This document shows positions 17,257-27,847 of a stretch of 64,000 bases of DNA, piece by piece; the stretch's first letter is position 1; every line of letters starts with the position of its first letter. The notes beneath the pieces are model-generated. The model saw only the letters and a program-made list of their open reading frames with translations. It had not been told where the DNA came from and did not search any database. Origin of the DNA: WHSW01 sp963821025. Lineage in GTDB: Bacteria > Actinomycetota > Thermoleophilia > Solirubrobacterales > 70-9. The translations under genes were made by a program, and so were the position numbers. Location: positions 1,178,001-1,242,000 of the forward strand of contig CAWGCG010000003.1 of NCBI GenBank assembly GCA_963821025.1. The letters are read 5' to 3'.

Positions 17257-17262
17257 AGCGTA
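17257..17262 (-). promoter_or_regulatory. Putative -10 (TACGCT) of radA
   Basis: TACGCT on the minus strand lies 6 nt before the ATC at 17250 that opens the conserved RadA protein. The spacing is the same as at leaderless genes with normal start codons in this window. Confidence 0.45.
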
Positions 17263-17347
17263 CGCGCGGCCGGGGACGCATCAACCCAAGAACGTCGCGT
17301 GTCCGGGTCGCGCGGTTATCCTGTCCGCTACGCGCCGGTTACACGCG

Positions 17348-19951
<2,604 letters not shown>

Positions 19952-20025
19952 TCCGCCTTGCTCTTCTTCTCGTGCCTTTGTCTTTCGAGTTCTAGCCGTG
20001 CCGGGGGACGCGACGGCGCCGGGGC

Positions 20026-20066
20026 TCTAATCAGTACTTCGGCTACGGGGTGCCGTTCGGATTAGA
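20026..20066 (-). promoter_or_regulatory. Inverted repeat in the clpC leader
   Basis: TCTAATC (20026-20032) pairs with GATTAGA (20060-20066) around a 27-nt loop. A second small palindrome, GTTC-GGATTA-GAAC, sits at its right edge. It may be an RNA hairpin or an operator in the clpC leader; it does not match CIRCE or CtsR boxes. Confidence 0.35.
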
Positions 20067-20097
20067 ACCTCCGGGTTGTCGACTACCGCGAGAGGCC

Positions 20098-20103
20098 AGT
20101 ATA
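20098..20103 (-). promoter_or_regulatory. Putative clpC promoter -10 (TATACT)
   Basis: TATACT on the minus strand is the best -10 match between the lipoprotein gene and clpC. It would give a leader of roughly 140 nt. The -35 is weak or absent. Confidence 0.4.
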
Positions 20104-20196
20104 TCGGGGCCCTTGTGGCTACTCGACGGCCTCGAAGCCCCAACCGGGCGCTCGCGCGCAAGTTGCGGACTTCCGGCCCCCGAGCACGGGTCGACG

Positions 20197-20649
20197 CTAC
20201 TCGCTGCGCGCGACGGCGACGGCCGTCGCCTCGATCTGGCGTTGACCGAAGGAGCCGCGGCGGACCGGGCCGGCGGCACTGATCCGGTCCCCGGGACCCG
20301 GCAGCGGATCGGGGCGCAGCTCGCGGGCGACGTCGATCACCGAGATCCCCGGTGCGGTGATGCTCTCGCGGCTCAGGAGGACGAAATGGGCGTCGCCGTC
20401 GCCGTCGGGATCGACCCGCTCGACGTAGACGATCCGACCGCGGGCACTGACACAGTCGCTCGGCCCCGGCGGGCAGCGCGCGGGCTCGAGCCGCTCCGCC
20501 GGCGCTCGCTCCGCCTCGGAGCCGGCTGGAGGGCTACCGGAGTCCGGGGTCGGAGCGGGTGGGTCGTCGCCGCAACCAACGCCCGCAGCCGCCGCGACAA
20601 GCGCCGCGAGTAAAACCGCGCGGCGCCGGTTGTGTCGAGCCTTCGCCAT
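20197..20649 (-). CDS. Small secreted lipoprotein of unknown function
   Basis: 150 residues. A basic N-terminus and hydrophobic core end in a lipobox around AGVGC (C26), followed by a Pro/Ser/Glu-rich linker. The C-terminal part contains DPDGDGDAHFVLLS, RESITAPGISVIDVARELR and a GDRISAAGPV stretch, which resembles an OB-like or nucleic-acid-free beta domain; no family was recognised. ATG lies 7 nt after TAGGCT, so it is probably leaderless. It is divergent from a methyltransferase gene. Confidence 0.7.
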   Translation of the reverse strand: MAKARHNRRRAVLLAALVAAAAGVGCGDDPPAPTPDSGSPPAGSEAERAPAERLEPARCPPGPSDCVSARGRIVYVERVDPDGDGDAHFVLLSRESITAPGISVIDVARELRPDPLPGPGDRISAAGPVRRGSFGQRQIEATAVAVARSE

Positions 20650-20656
20650 GCCGGAG

Positions 20657-20662
20657 AGCCTA
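20657..20662 (-). promoter_or_regulatory. Putative -10 (TAGGCT) of the lipoprotein gene
   Basis: TAGGCT on the minus strand lies 7 nt before the ATG at 20649, the leaderless layout seen elsewhere in the window. Confidence 0.5.
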
Positions 20663-20698
20663 GGCGGAGGGGACGCCCGCCGGCCGCCGGCTCAGCGA

Positions 20699-21397
20699 TT
20701 GCGATCGCCTATCGTTGCCGCGGTCAACCGAAGCGGTCAGACAGCGGACGATCCCGACGAGCTCCAGTCGCTGCTCGCCGAACAGGTTGCGTACTACCGT
20801 GCCCGGGCGCCGGAGTACCTCGAGGGAGCGCTCGACCTCCCCGGAGGCAGCGAGCTCGAGGTGGCGCTGGACTCCTTTCGCCCCGCCGGGCGAGTGCTCG
20901 AGCTGGCCTGCGGGCCGGGCACCTGGACCGCGAAGCTCGCCGGACTGGCCGAGGAGCTGACTGCCGTCGATGCCTCGCCGGAGATGATCGGGCTCGCCCG
21001 CCGCCGAGTCGGCGACCGCCCGGTCCGCTTCATCCGCGCCGACCTGTTCGAGTGGGCACCCGACCGACGCTATGACGTCGTCTTCTTCGGCTTCTGGCTC
21101 TCGCATGTCCCGCTCGAGCGCTTCGAAGCGTTCTGGGATCTGGTCGACGACTGCCTCGAGCCCGAGGGCCGGGTGTTCTTCGCCGACGACGCCTACCGGA
21201 CGCCCGACGAGCTGATCGAGGGGGAGGAGTCATCGACGATCCGCCGGCGGCTCAACAACGGCAGCGCCTACCGGGCGGTGAAGGTCCCGCACACCGCCGC
21301 TGAGCTCGAGCGGCGGCTCGCCGAGCTCGGCTGGGCGATCGAGGTGACGCAGACGACGGGCCCGTTCTTCTGGGGCGCGGGCGGCCGGGCCGAATAG
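20699..21397 (+). CDS. Class I SAM-dependent methyltransferase
   Basis: A Rossmann methyltransferase of about 225-232 residues. It has LELACGPGTWTAKL as the SAM-binding motif I, VDASPEMIGLARRR as motif II and YDVVFFGFWLSHVP as motif IV. The substrate is unknown. The start is uncertain: TTG 20699 is used here, ATG 20648 would overlap the divergent lipoprotein start, and a GTC at 20723 lies 7 nt after TATCGT in the leaderless position. Conserved sequence begins only at about 20765, so all three remain possible. Confidence 0.8.
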   Translation: MRSPIVAAVNRSGQTADDPDELQSLLAEQVAYYRARAPEYLEGALDLPGGSELEVALDSFRPAGRVLELACGPGTWTAKLAGLAEELTAVDASPEMIGLARRRVGDRPVRFIRADLFEWAPDRRYDVVFFGFWLSHVPLERFEAFWDLVDDCLEPEGRVFFADDAYRTPDELIEGEESSTIRRRLNNGSAYRAVKVPHTAAELERRLAELGWAIEVTQTTGPFFWGAGGRAE

Positions 21398-21436
21398 CCG
21401 CGGGGCGCCGCCGACGGCTGGCGGCTTATTGGGTGT

Positions 21437-22291
21437 GTGGCGCAGTTTCCCGCCAGGGCGCAGGCGCAGGCGGCGGTGGCGGCGATCGCCGGACGCCAGC
21501 ACGGCGTGATCAGCACCGCTCAGCTCCATCGTTGCGGCGTCGGGCCGACCCGGATCAGGGATTGGTTCCGTGCCGCGCGTCTGCACCGCATCCACCGAGG
21601 CGTTTACGCGGTCGGCCATGCCGCATTGAGCAACGAGGCGAGGTGGATGGCGGCGGTCCTCGCCTGCGGCGCGGCGGCGGTCCTCAGTCATCGATCGGCC
21701 GCCGAGCTCTGGAAGCTGCTCCAGCCGAGGCCCGGCCTGGTCGAGGTCACCGTCGCCACGGCCTCGGGGCGCGCTCAGCGCCGCGGCATCCGCATCCACC
21801 GGTCCTCGTCCCTGACCGGCACGGCCACGACCGCCAGGGACGGGATCAGGGTGACCACGCCGGCACGCACACTCGCCGACCTTCGCCGGACCGCGCCCGG
21901 TGACTTCCGCCGGGCGCTGCGGCAGGCGGAGTACCTGCGTCTGCCGATCGGGACGATCGCGGAAGCCGACGGTACGCGGAGCGGGCTCGAGGCGCGCTTC
22001 CTCGCCTTCTGCCGGCGGCGGCGACTCCCGGTCCCCGAGGTCAACGTGAAGATCGGCCCCTACACCGTCGACTTCCTCTGGCGCCCCGAGCGGGTCGCGG
22101 TCGAGACCGACAGCTTTCGCACCCATGGCGGCGCGGTCGCCTTCGAGGAGGACCGCGCGCGGGACCTGTGGCTGAAAGCGCGCCGCTTCGAGGTCGTCCG
22201 GGTCACCGATCGCGGCCTGACCACGGATCCCCGCGGCACGGCGGCGGCGCTGCGATCGGTCCTCGCAGCAGCGCGCCGGGCCGCCCCATGA
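21437..22291 (+). CDS. AbiEi-like winged-helix plus DUF559 (Vsr-like nuclease fold) protein
   Basis: 284 residues. The N-terminal half (about 10-90) is a winged-helix of the type IV antitoxin AbiEi kind (RQHGVISTAQLHRCGVG, RLHRIHRGVYAVGH). The C-terminal part (about 190-275) is a DUF559 domain with PYTVDFLWRPERVAVETD, the D and E-x-D of a PD-(D/E)xK site, then EEDRARDLWLKARRFEVVRVTD. Such fusions are frequent in Thermoleophilia and no toxin gene is adjacent, so a simple toxin-antitoxin role is not supported. It starts with GTG. Confidence 0.82.
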   Translation: MAQFPARAQAQAAVAAIAGRQHGVISTAQLHRCGVGPTRIRDWFRAARLHRIHRGVYAVGHAALSNEARWMAAVLACGAAAVLSHRSAAELWKLLQPRPGLVEVTVATASGRAQRRGIRIHRSSSLTGTATTARDGIRVTTPARTLADLRRTAPGDFRRALRQAEYLRLPIGTIAEADGTRSGLEARFLAFCRRRRLPVPEVNVKIGPYTVDFLWRPERVAVETDSFRTHGGAVAFEEDRARDLWLKARRFEVVRVTDRGLTTDPRGTAAALRSVLAAARRAAP

Positions 22292-22359
22292 GCTGGCGCG
22301 AAACTGCGGCCTATCCCCCATTTCTCGCCACGCGCGCCGGCGGGCGAGGTGGGCACCGC

Positions 22360-23883
22360 TCAGCGCATCGCCGGGAAGAGGACCACCTCACGCAGGCTGC
22401 CGGCTCCGGTGAGCAGCATCACCAGGCGATCGATCCCCAGTCCGACGCCGGCGGTCGGCGGCATTCCGTACTCGAGCGCCTCGAGGTAGGACTCGTCGAA
22501 GGGCTGCGCCTCGGCATCGCCGCGGCGCAGCTCCTCGGCCTGCGCCTCGAACCGCCGGCGCTGATCGTCGGGGTCGTTGAGCTCCGAGAACGCGTTGGCG
22601 ATCTCGAACCCACCTGCATAGGCCTCCCAGCGCTCGACCAGACCGTCCTCGGTGCGATGGCGCTTGGCGAACGGCGACATCTCGACCGGATAGTCGGTGA
22701 CCAGGGTCGGCTGGATCAGGTGTGGCTCGACCTCCTTGGAGAGCAGGCCATCGACCAGCTTGCCCCAGCCTTCGTCGGCGCCGACCTCGGAGTCCATCGC
22801 CTCGGCAAGCGCCTCGCGGGTCGGATGCTCGAGCACGTCGATGCCGGTGCGCTCGCGAACCACCTCGCGCAGGGTGACCCGGCGCCACGGCGGCGCCAGC
22901 TCGATCTCGACCCCCTCGCGCTCGACCCTGGTGGTGCCGAGGATCCGCTCGGCGACGTGGGCGACGAGGTTCTCGAGCCGCTCGGCCGCATCCTCGTAGT
23001 CGGCGTAGGCCTCATACCACTCGAGCATCGTGAACTCGGGGTTGTGCTTGAACGAGATGCCCTCGTTGCGAAAGTCCTTGCCGAGCTCGTAGACGCGCTC
23101 GATCCCGCCGACCACGCAGCGCTTCAGGTAGAGCTCGGTCGCGATTCGGAGGTAGAGGTCGCGATCGAGGGCGTTGTGATGGGTGACGAACGGGCGTGCC
23201 AGGGCGCCGCCGTATAGCGGCTGAAGCACAGGCGTCTCGACCTCGACGAAGCCCTCGGAGTCGAGCCACTCACGGGTCGCGGCAATCGTCGCGCCGCGTT
23301 TGCGAAACAGCTCCCGGGCGTCCGGGTTGGCGATCAGATCGAGCTCGCGATGACGGTAACGAAGCTCGGTGTCCTCGAGCCCATGGAACTTGTCCGGCGG
23401 CGGGCGCAGGCTCTTGGCGAGCAGGGTCCAGCCCGTGACCTGCAGCGAGAGCTCGCCTCGCCGGGTCTTGAATGCGAGCCCGTCGACGCCGACGATGTCG
23501 CCCAGGTCGAGGCCGGTGAGCAGCTCGTGCGACTGATCGCCAAGGACGTCGGCGCGCGAGTGCAGCTGGATCCGTCCACTCGCGTCGACCAGATCGATGA
23601 AGGCGGCCTTGCCGTGACCGCGGCGCGCCGCGATCCTGCCGGCGACCCGGTAGGCGTCCTTGGTTTCCTCCCCCGCGGCCAGGCCGTCGTGGGCGTCGTC
23701 GACCGCGGCGATCTCGACCCGCCCGTGGAACTGCGGCGGAAACGGCTCGATTCCGGCCTCGCGCAGGCGCTCGAGCTTGGCCCGCCGCTCGGCGAGGACG
23801 TGGGTCTCGGGCCGCTCCGCGCCCCCCGAGGCGTCGGCCGAGCCGCGCCGCCGCTGAGGCGCCTTGTCATCTGGCTCGGCCAT
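22360..23883 (-). CDS. lysS: Lysyl-tRNA synthetase, class II
   Basis: 507 residues. After a charged 25-residue head, an OB-fold anticodon domain (about 50-150) is followed by the class II core with FRNEGISFKHNPEFTMLEWY (motif 2 region, about 280-300) and GVGLGIDRLVMLLTG (motif 3, near 478-492). ATG lies 7 nt after TAGGCT, so a leaderless start is likely. In Bacillus lysS also follows dus; here greA lies between them. Confidence 0.97.
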   Translation of the reverse strand: MAEPDDKAPQRRRGSADASGGAERPETHVLAERRAKLERLREAGIEPFPPQFHGRVEIAAVDDAHDGLAAGEETKDAYRVAGRIAARRGHGKAAFIDLVDASGRIQLHSRADVLGDQSHELLTGLDLGDIVGVDGLAFKTRRGELSLQVTGWTLLAKSLRPPPDKFHGLEDTELRYRHRELDLIANPDARELFRKRGATIAATREWLDSEGFVEVETPVLQPLYGGALARPFVTHHNALDRDLYLRIATELYLKRCVVGGIERVYELGKDFRNEGISFKHNPEFTMLEWYEAYADYEDAAERLENLVAHVAERILGTTRVEREGVEIELAPPWRRVTLREVVRERTGIDVLEHPTREALAEAMDSEVGADEGWGKLVDGLLSKEVEPHLIQPTLVTDYPVEMSPFAKRHRTEDGLVERWEAYAGGFEIANAFSELNDPDDQRRRFEAQAEELRRGDAEAQPFDESYLEALEYGMPPTAGVGLGIDRLVMLLTGAGSLREVVLFPAMR

Positions 23884-23890
23884 CGCGGCG

Positions 23891-23896
23891 AGCCTA
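23891..23896 (-). promoter_or_regulatory. Putative -10 (TAGGCT) of lysS
   Basis: TAGGCT on the minus strand lies 7 nt before the lysS ATG, in the 29-bp gap after the greA stop. Confidence 0.5.
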
Positions 23897-23912
23897 GATC
23901 AACGTCGAAGCC

Positions 23913-24392
23913 CTAGGCAGCTTCGATCTTGGTGATCTTGAGCTTCTTCTTCGGTCCGCGGGGCACATCGACGCTGACCACGTCGCCACGCTTGTGGCCC
24001 ATCAGCGCCTTGCCGATCGGCGACTCGTGCGAGAGCTTCTGCTCGGCCGGGTCGGCCTCGGTCGGCCCGACGATCTCGAACTTGCGCGAATCGCCGGACT
24101 TCTGATCCTTGACGTGGACGCGAACGCCGACGCCGACCGAGTCCGTGTCGATCGCCTTGCGGTCGACGACGTTGGCGCGGCGGAGCCGCTCCTCGAGCTG
24201 GGCGATCCGTTGCTCGAGCAGCGCCTGCTCGTTTTTGGCGTCGTCGTACTCGGAGTTCTCGGCGATGTCGCCGAACTCGCGCGCCTCCTTGATCCGCGAG
24301 GCGACCTCGCGCCTCTTCGTCGTCGAGAGGTGCTCGATCTCCGTTTTCAGCTTCTCCAGCCCCTCAGGGGTGATCAGAGCTTCGCGCGCCAC
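23913..24392 (-). CDS. greA: Transcription elongation factor GreA
   Basis: 159 residues. The N-terminal coiled-coil (about 8-78) contains REFGDIAENSEYDDAKNEQA with the acidic tip residues that reach the polymerase active site. The C-terminal FKBP-like domain has SHESPIGKALMGHKRGDVV. It rescues backtracked RNA polymerase. The GTG at 24392 is chosen because GGAAGAGG lies about 6 nt upstream and the product has normal family length. A perfect TATAAT lies about 90 nt upstream. Confidence 0.95.
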   Translation of the reverse strand: MAREALITPEGLEKLKTEIEHLSTTKRREVASRIKEAREFGDIAENSEYDDAKNEQALLEQRIAQLEERLRRANVVDRKAIDTDSVGVGVRVHVKDQKSGDSRKFEIVGPTEADPAEQKLSHESPIGKALMGHKRGDVVSVDVPRGPKKKLKITKIEAA

Positions 24393-24480
24393 TGGAACCT
24401 CTTCCTGACCTGCGTCGTGATCCTGAAAAAAGCCCGAAGCGCGCCGCCTCCAGGCATGCACGGGCTCGAGCGAGTCGGCG

Positions 24481-24486
24481 ATTATA
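24481..24486 (-). promoter_or_regulatory. greA promoter -10 (TATAAT)
   Basis: A perfect TATAAT on the minus strand at the end of the dus gene, giving greA its own promoter and a leader of about 80 nt with a Shine-Dalgarno site. The -35 is not obvious. Confidence 0.55.
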
Positions 24487-25468
24487 GCGATGCGGGTGCC
24501 CGTGTCTCGGCGAGCATTTCGCGGACCCGATCGGTGCTCTCTGTGCGCTGGAAACGGTCCGCCTCGGGCCCGAAATAGCCGAGTCTCTCGACGTAGTGCG
24601 GATAGAGCTTGCGCAGGTTGCGCGCGGCCCGCTCGGCGCCCCAGTGCTCGTCGGCGCGGTCGAGCACCCAACGCAGCTCGTCCTCGACCTCCTCGCGACG
24701 AGGTCCGCCGGAGCGTTTACCGGTCAGCTGGGAGAAGATCCAGGGGTTGCCGAGCGAGCCTCGGGCGACCATCACCGCAGCGGCGTTCGATTGCTCGTAG
24801 GCACGCCGGGCGCGCTCGGCGCTTCGGGCGCCGCCGGAAACGATCACCGGAACGTCGAGCTCGGCGACGAGCTCGCGGACGAGCGCGTAATCCGGGGCGC
24901 CGCTGTGATGTGAGCGGGCGGGTCGGGGATGCAGTGCGATCGCGGCGACGCCGGCCTCGGCGACCAGCCGGCGCGCCAGCTCGAGGCCTGAGGTGTCGCC
25001 CGGCTCGAGCCCCGAGCGCAGCTTCACCGTCACCGGGAGCCCGGAGCCGTCGGCGGCGGCGAGCGCAACCGCGACGGCGCGGTCGGGATCGCGCAGCAGC
25101 GCGGCACCGGCGCCGGTCTTCACCACCTTCGGCACCGGGCAGCCCATGTTCAGGTCGAGCAGGGCGGGACCGGCTTCGGCGACGATCGCGGCTGCGACCC
25201 GCATCACCTCGGGGTCGCAGCCGAAGACCTGAACCGAGACCACGGCCTCGTCCGGATGGATGCGCAGCATCTCGGTCACGGTGCGCTGATTGCGGTGGGC
25301 GAGGGCGAAGCTCGAGATCATCTCCGAGACCGCCATCCCGGCGCCATGGCGCGCCGCCTGCAGGCGCACGAACCAGTTGCCGATCCCGGCCAGCGGGGCG
25401 AGTAGGACGCGGTTCGGGATCTCGACGGGGCCGATGCGCAGTGGAGTTGTCAGCGGGGGCTGAAGCAT
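24482..25468 (-). CDS. dus: tRNA-dihydrouridine synthase, DusB-like
   Basis: 328 residues. It is an FMN TIM barrel with LAPLAGIGNWFVR near 24-36, DLNMGCPVPKVVKTGAGAAL near 105-124 (catalytic cysteine in MGC), LHPRPARSHHSG and VARGSLGNPWIF, then a helical tRNA-binding tail. It reduces uridine in tRNA D-loops. ATG is at 25468. A heptamer-repeat hairpin lies immediately upstream, between this gene and coaX. It corresponds to yacF/dusB of Bacillus. Confidence 0.95.
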   Translation of the reverse strand: MLQPPLTTPLRIGPVEIPNRVLLAPLAGIGNWFVRLQAARHGAGMAVSEMISSFALAHRNQRTVTEMLRIHPDEAVVSVQVFGCDPEVMRVAAAIVAEAGPALLDLNMGCPVPKVVKTGAGAALLRDPDRAVAVALAAADGSGLPVTVKLRSGLEPGDTSGLELARRLVAEAGVAAIALHPRPARSHHSGAPDYALVRELVAELDVPVIVSGGARSAERARRAYEQSNAAAVMVARGSLGNPWIFSQLTGKRSGGPRREEVEDELRWVLDRADEHWGAERAARNLRKLYPHYVERLGYFGPEADRFQRTESTDRVREMLAETRAPASL

Positions 25469-25469
25469 G

Positions 25470-25542
25470 AGTAGGCAGTATGCAGTTCGCAGTAGGCAGG
25501 AACGGCATACCCGTCAGCTCTGCCTACTGCCTACTGCCTACT
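25470..25542. repeat. Heptamer-repeat hairpin A (AGTAGGC type)
   Basis: Four left units in exact 7-nt phase from 25470 to 25497 (AGTAGGC, AGTATGC, AGTTCGC, AGTAGGC), a 24-nt loop, then three identical units GCCTACT from 25522 to 25542, which are the reverse complement. It sits between the coaX stop and the dus start, both on the minus strand. It could act as a terminator, an attenuating hairpin or a mobile repeat. Confidence 0.8.
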
Positions 25543-25562
25543 CTCCGCTCCCGGCTCCCTGC

Positions 25563-26327
25563 TCACTTGTTCCGATCCCAGATCAACCGCAGCCCGGTCA
25601 GCGTCAGCAGATCGTCGACCTCGTCGATCGTCTCGCAAAACGGGACGATCGTGCTCGCGAGGCCACCGGTGGCGATCATCGTCGGCTCGCCCCCGAGCTC
25701 GCTCTCGATCCTGCGGGCGATCCCGTCGATCAGCCCGGCGAAGCCGAAGATCACCCCGGACTGGATCGCGCCGCTCGTCGACTTGCCGATCGCGGCCTCG
25801 GGGTCGCCGAGCTCGATCCGACCGATCCGCGCGCCGCGCTCGGTCAGGGCCGTCAGCGAGATCTCGACCCCGGGGGCGATCGCGCCGCCGAGGTACTCGC
25901 CGGCGGCGGAGACGACGTCGAAGTTGATCCCGGTGCCGAAATCGACCACCACGCAGGCGCCGCCGATGCGCTCGAACGCGGCCACCGAGTTGACCAGGCG
26001 ATCGGCGCCGACCTCGTAGGGGTTGTCGATCCGAATCGCCATCCCGGTCTTCACTCCCGGGCCGACGGTCAGGCAGGGAGCGTGGAAGTAGCGGGCGGCG
26101 ATTGCCTCGTACTGGCTGCCCAGCGGCGGCACCACGGAGGAGACGACCAGCGCATCGACCTCCCCCATCTCGATCCCGCTCAGCCCGAGCAGGCCGGCGA
26201 TGCGCTCGGCGATCTCGTCGCCGGTCGCGCCCGAGACCGTGCGAAAGCGCCAGTGCTCGGCGAGCCGATCTTCGCGAAACGCCCCCAGATGGGTCTGCGT
26301 GTTGCCGATGTCGACCGCTAACAGCAT
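25563..26327 (-). CDS. coaX: Type III pantothenate kinase
   Basis: 254 residues. It is an ASKHA-fold kinase with LLAVDIGNTQTHLG at the N-terminus (ATP-binding), PYEVGADRLVNSVAA near the pantothenate site, VVDFGTGINFDVV and a terminal GGLASTI block. It makes 4'-phosphopantothenate, the first step to coenzyme A. The ATG lies 8 nt after GATAAT, so the leader is nil or very short. In Bacillus coaX follows ftsH; here the fol genes lie between. Confidence 0.95.
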   Translation of the reverse strand: MLLAVDIGNTQTHLGAFREDRLAEHWRFRTVSGATGDEIAERIAGLLGLSGIEMGEVDALVVSSVVPPLGSQYEAIAARYFHAPCLTVGPGVKTGMAIRIDNPYEVGADRLVNSVAAFERIGGACVVVDFGTGINFDVVSAAGEYLGGAIAPGVEISLTALTERGARIGRIELGDPEAAIGKSTSGAIQSGVIFGFAGLIDGIARRIESELGGEPTMIATGGLASTIVPFCETIDEVDDLLTLTGLRLIWDRNK

Positions 26328-26400
26328 CGGCAGGGATTATCTCCCGAGGCTCCGGGCTGGCGCGCCCGGTGGCGGGCGGCGCCCCAGCGGCGCCTTCGCC

Positions 26401-26793
26401 TCAGCCCGGCGGCATCTCGGCGAACTGCTGCGCGTCGTCGCCGATCTCGTGCCAACTGGCCTTGTACGCGACCTGCTGGTGAAAACTCGGCTTCAGGTCG
26501 AGGTCGCTCATCAGCCCTGCGGCCACGAAGTACACCGCGCCGAGGTCGTCGAAGATGCTGGATCCGCAGTTGCTGCAGAAGTTGCGGGGCGCGAGCTCGC
26601 TCTCGTAGGTCTTGACCAGGTCCTCGCCCTTGGTGACCCTGAAGTTCTCCTTGGCCACGACCACGCCTGCAAGGCTCGAGCCCGTCCACCGCTGGCAGCG
26701 GGTGCAGTGGCAGTAGCCCAGTGCCTGGGGATCTTCAACCTCGTACTCGACCCCTTCGCACAAGCAAGTTCCCTGGAGCACTTCAGTCATCAC
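26401..26793 (-). CDS. GFA/CENP-V domain protein
   Basis: About 130 residues with the cysteine pattern of the GFA fold: CLCEGV near 10-15, CHCTRC near 28-33 and CSNCGSS near 73-79, all zinc ligands of the family. The family includes glutathione-dependent formaldehyde-activating enzymes, but many members have unknown substrates and this is probably one. Starts at GTG 26793 or ATG 26790, with GAAGGGG upstream. It interrupts the folK-coaX run. Confidence 0.82.
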   Translation of the reverse strand: MMTEVLQGTCLCEGVEYEVEDPQALGYCHCTRCQRWTGSSLAGVVVAKENFRVTKGEDLVKTYESELAPRNFCSNCGSSIFDDLGAVYFVAAGLMSDLDLKPSFHQQVAYKASWHEIGDDAQQFAEMPPG

Positions 26794-26927
26794 GACCCCT
26801 TCTCGAGTTGGCCTTCTTCGATCCGCGGCAACGCTACCACCGGGAGACGAAAGCGGTGTGGGCCGCCCCCCCGGCCGAACGGCAGATTCCGTGGCGCTAC
26901 GCGACGGTTGATGCCGCTCGGCGATTG

Positions 26928-27419
26928 CTAGAGGGCGCCGACGCGCTCGGCGCGCTCGTCGCCGAGGGCAGCGAGCGCCTCGCTCAGCCGGGTGCCGTCG
27001 GGCAACTCCAGCTCCGGATCGAGCTCGAGCAGGGGCGCGAGCACGAACCGCCGGCTGGTCACCTCGGGGTGGGGCAGCGTCAGTCGCTCGGTCTCGAGCT
27101 CGACCCCTTCGATCAACAGGAGGTCGACGTCGAGCGGGCGTGGCCCGTGACGCGGTCCGGCGCGCATCCGGCCGCGCTCGACCTCGACCGTCTTGCAGAC
27201 GTCGAGCAGGTCCTCGGGCTCGAGCTCGGTCGAGATCCGTACGGCGGCGTTGAGGAAGTCGGGCTGGTCGAGGATCTCGCCGACCGGTTCGGTCTCATAG
27301 ACGCCGGAGACCGCCTCGACCACCACTCCCCGTTCGGCGAGCAGGTCGAGCGCCGCCCGCAGATGCTCCCTGCGATCGCCGACGTTCGAGCCCAGCCCCA
27401 GGTAGCCGGTGCGAGCCAA
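26928..27419 (-). CDS. folK: 2-amino-4-hydroxy-6-hydroxymethyldihydropteridine pyrophosphokinase
   Basis: 163 residues. It has YLGLGSNVGDRREHLRAAL at the N-terminus, VYETEPVG, QPDFLNAAVRI and GPRHGPRPLDVDLLL with the metal-binding DVD. It pyrophosphorylates the pterin for folate synthesis. The TTG start follows the folB stop with no gap, so translation is probably coupled. The order folP-folB-folK is that of Bacillus. Confidence 0.94.
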   Translation of the reverse strand: MARTGYLGLGSNVGDRREHLRAALDLLAERGVVVEAVSGVYETEPVGEILDQPDFLNAAVRISTELEPEDLLDVCKTVEVERGRMRAGPRHGPRPLDVDLLLIEGVELETERLTLPHPEVTSRRFVLAPLLELDPELELPDGTRLSEALAALGDERAERVGAL

Positions 27420-27836
27420 TCACTCCTCCTCGTCATCGATCTCGTCGTCGGCGCGGCTGTGGACGACCTCGACCGCGACCTCCTCGATCGCCAGCGGGAT
27501 CGGCGGCTCCGGCTTGGCCGCCCGCACGGTCACGTGGTCGCAGCCGAAGCGCTCGATCAGCCGCTCGGCGATCACGTTCCCGAGCCGTTCGAGGGTCCGG
27601 TAGTTGCGCTCGGTCGCCGCCAGGGCGACGATGTCGGCGACCTCCGAATAGTCGATCGTGTCCTCGAGCCGGTCGGTGAGCACCGCGTCGCAGTCGGGGA
27701 CATCGAAGCTGACGTCGATGACCAGGCGCTGACCGATCTCACGTTCAGCCTCGCTGACCCCGTGGTGGGTATAGATCGAGAGCCCGTGCAGCTCCACCTC
27801 GACCGCCGACTCGTGGCCGTTGCCGTGCGACTCCAT
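27420..27836 (-). CDS. folB: Dihydroneopterin aldolase
   Basis: 138 residues. ELHGLSIYTHHGVSEAEREIGQ near 15-36 carries the conserved region around the active-site Glu, and DTIDYSEVADIV and RLGNVIAERL complete the tunnelling fold. The C-terminus is unusually acidic (DDEIDDEEE). It converts dihydroneopterin to the hydroxymethyl pterin used by FolK. Confidence 0.93.
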   Translation of the reverse strand: MESHGNGHESAVEVELHGLSIYTHHGVSEAEREIGQRLVIDVSFDVPDCDAVLTDRLEDTIDYSEVADIVALAATERNYRTLERLGNVIAERLIERFGCDHVTVRAAKPEPPIPLAIEEVAVEVVHSRADDEIDDEEE

Positions 27837-27847
27837 CGGTGCAGAAC

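Noticed and set aside
20055..20068. LexA or CtsR box in the clpC leader
   Set aside because: GTTC-N6-GAAC has the wrong orientation and spacing for a LexA box and does not match the CtsR heptad repeat.
21437..22291. Toxin-antitoxin operon (AbiEi with AbiEii)
   Set aside because: No nucleotidyltransferase toxin gene is adjacent, and the protein carries a DUF559 domain; it is a stand-alone gene.
25470..25542. CRISPR array
   Set aside because: Units are 7 nt, contiguous and arranged as an inverted repeat with no unique spacers; no cas genes are present.
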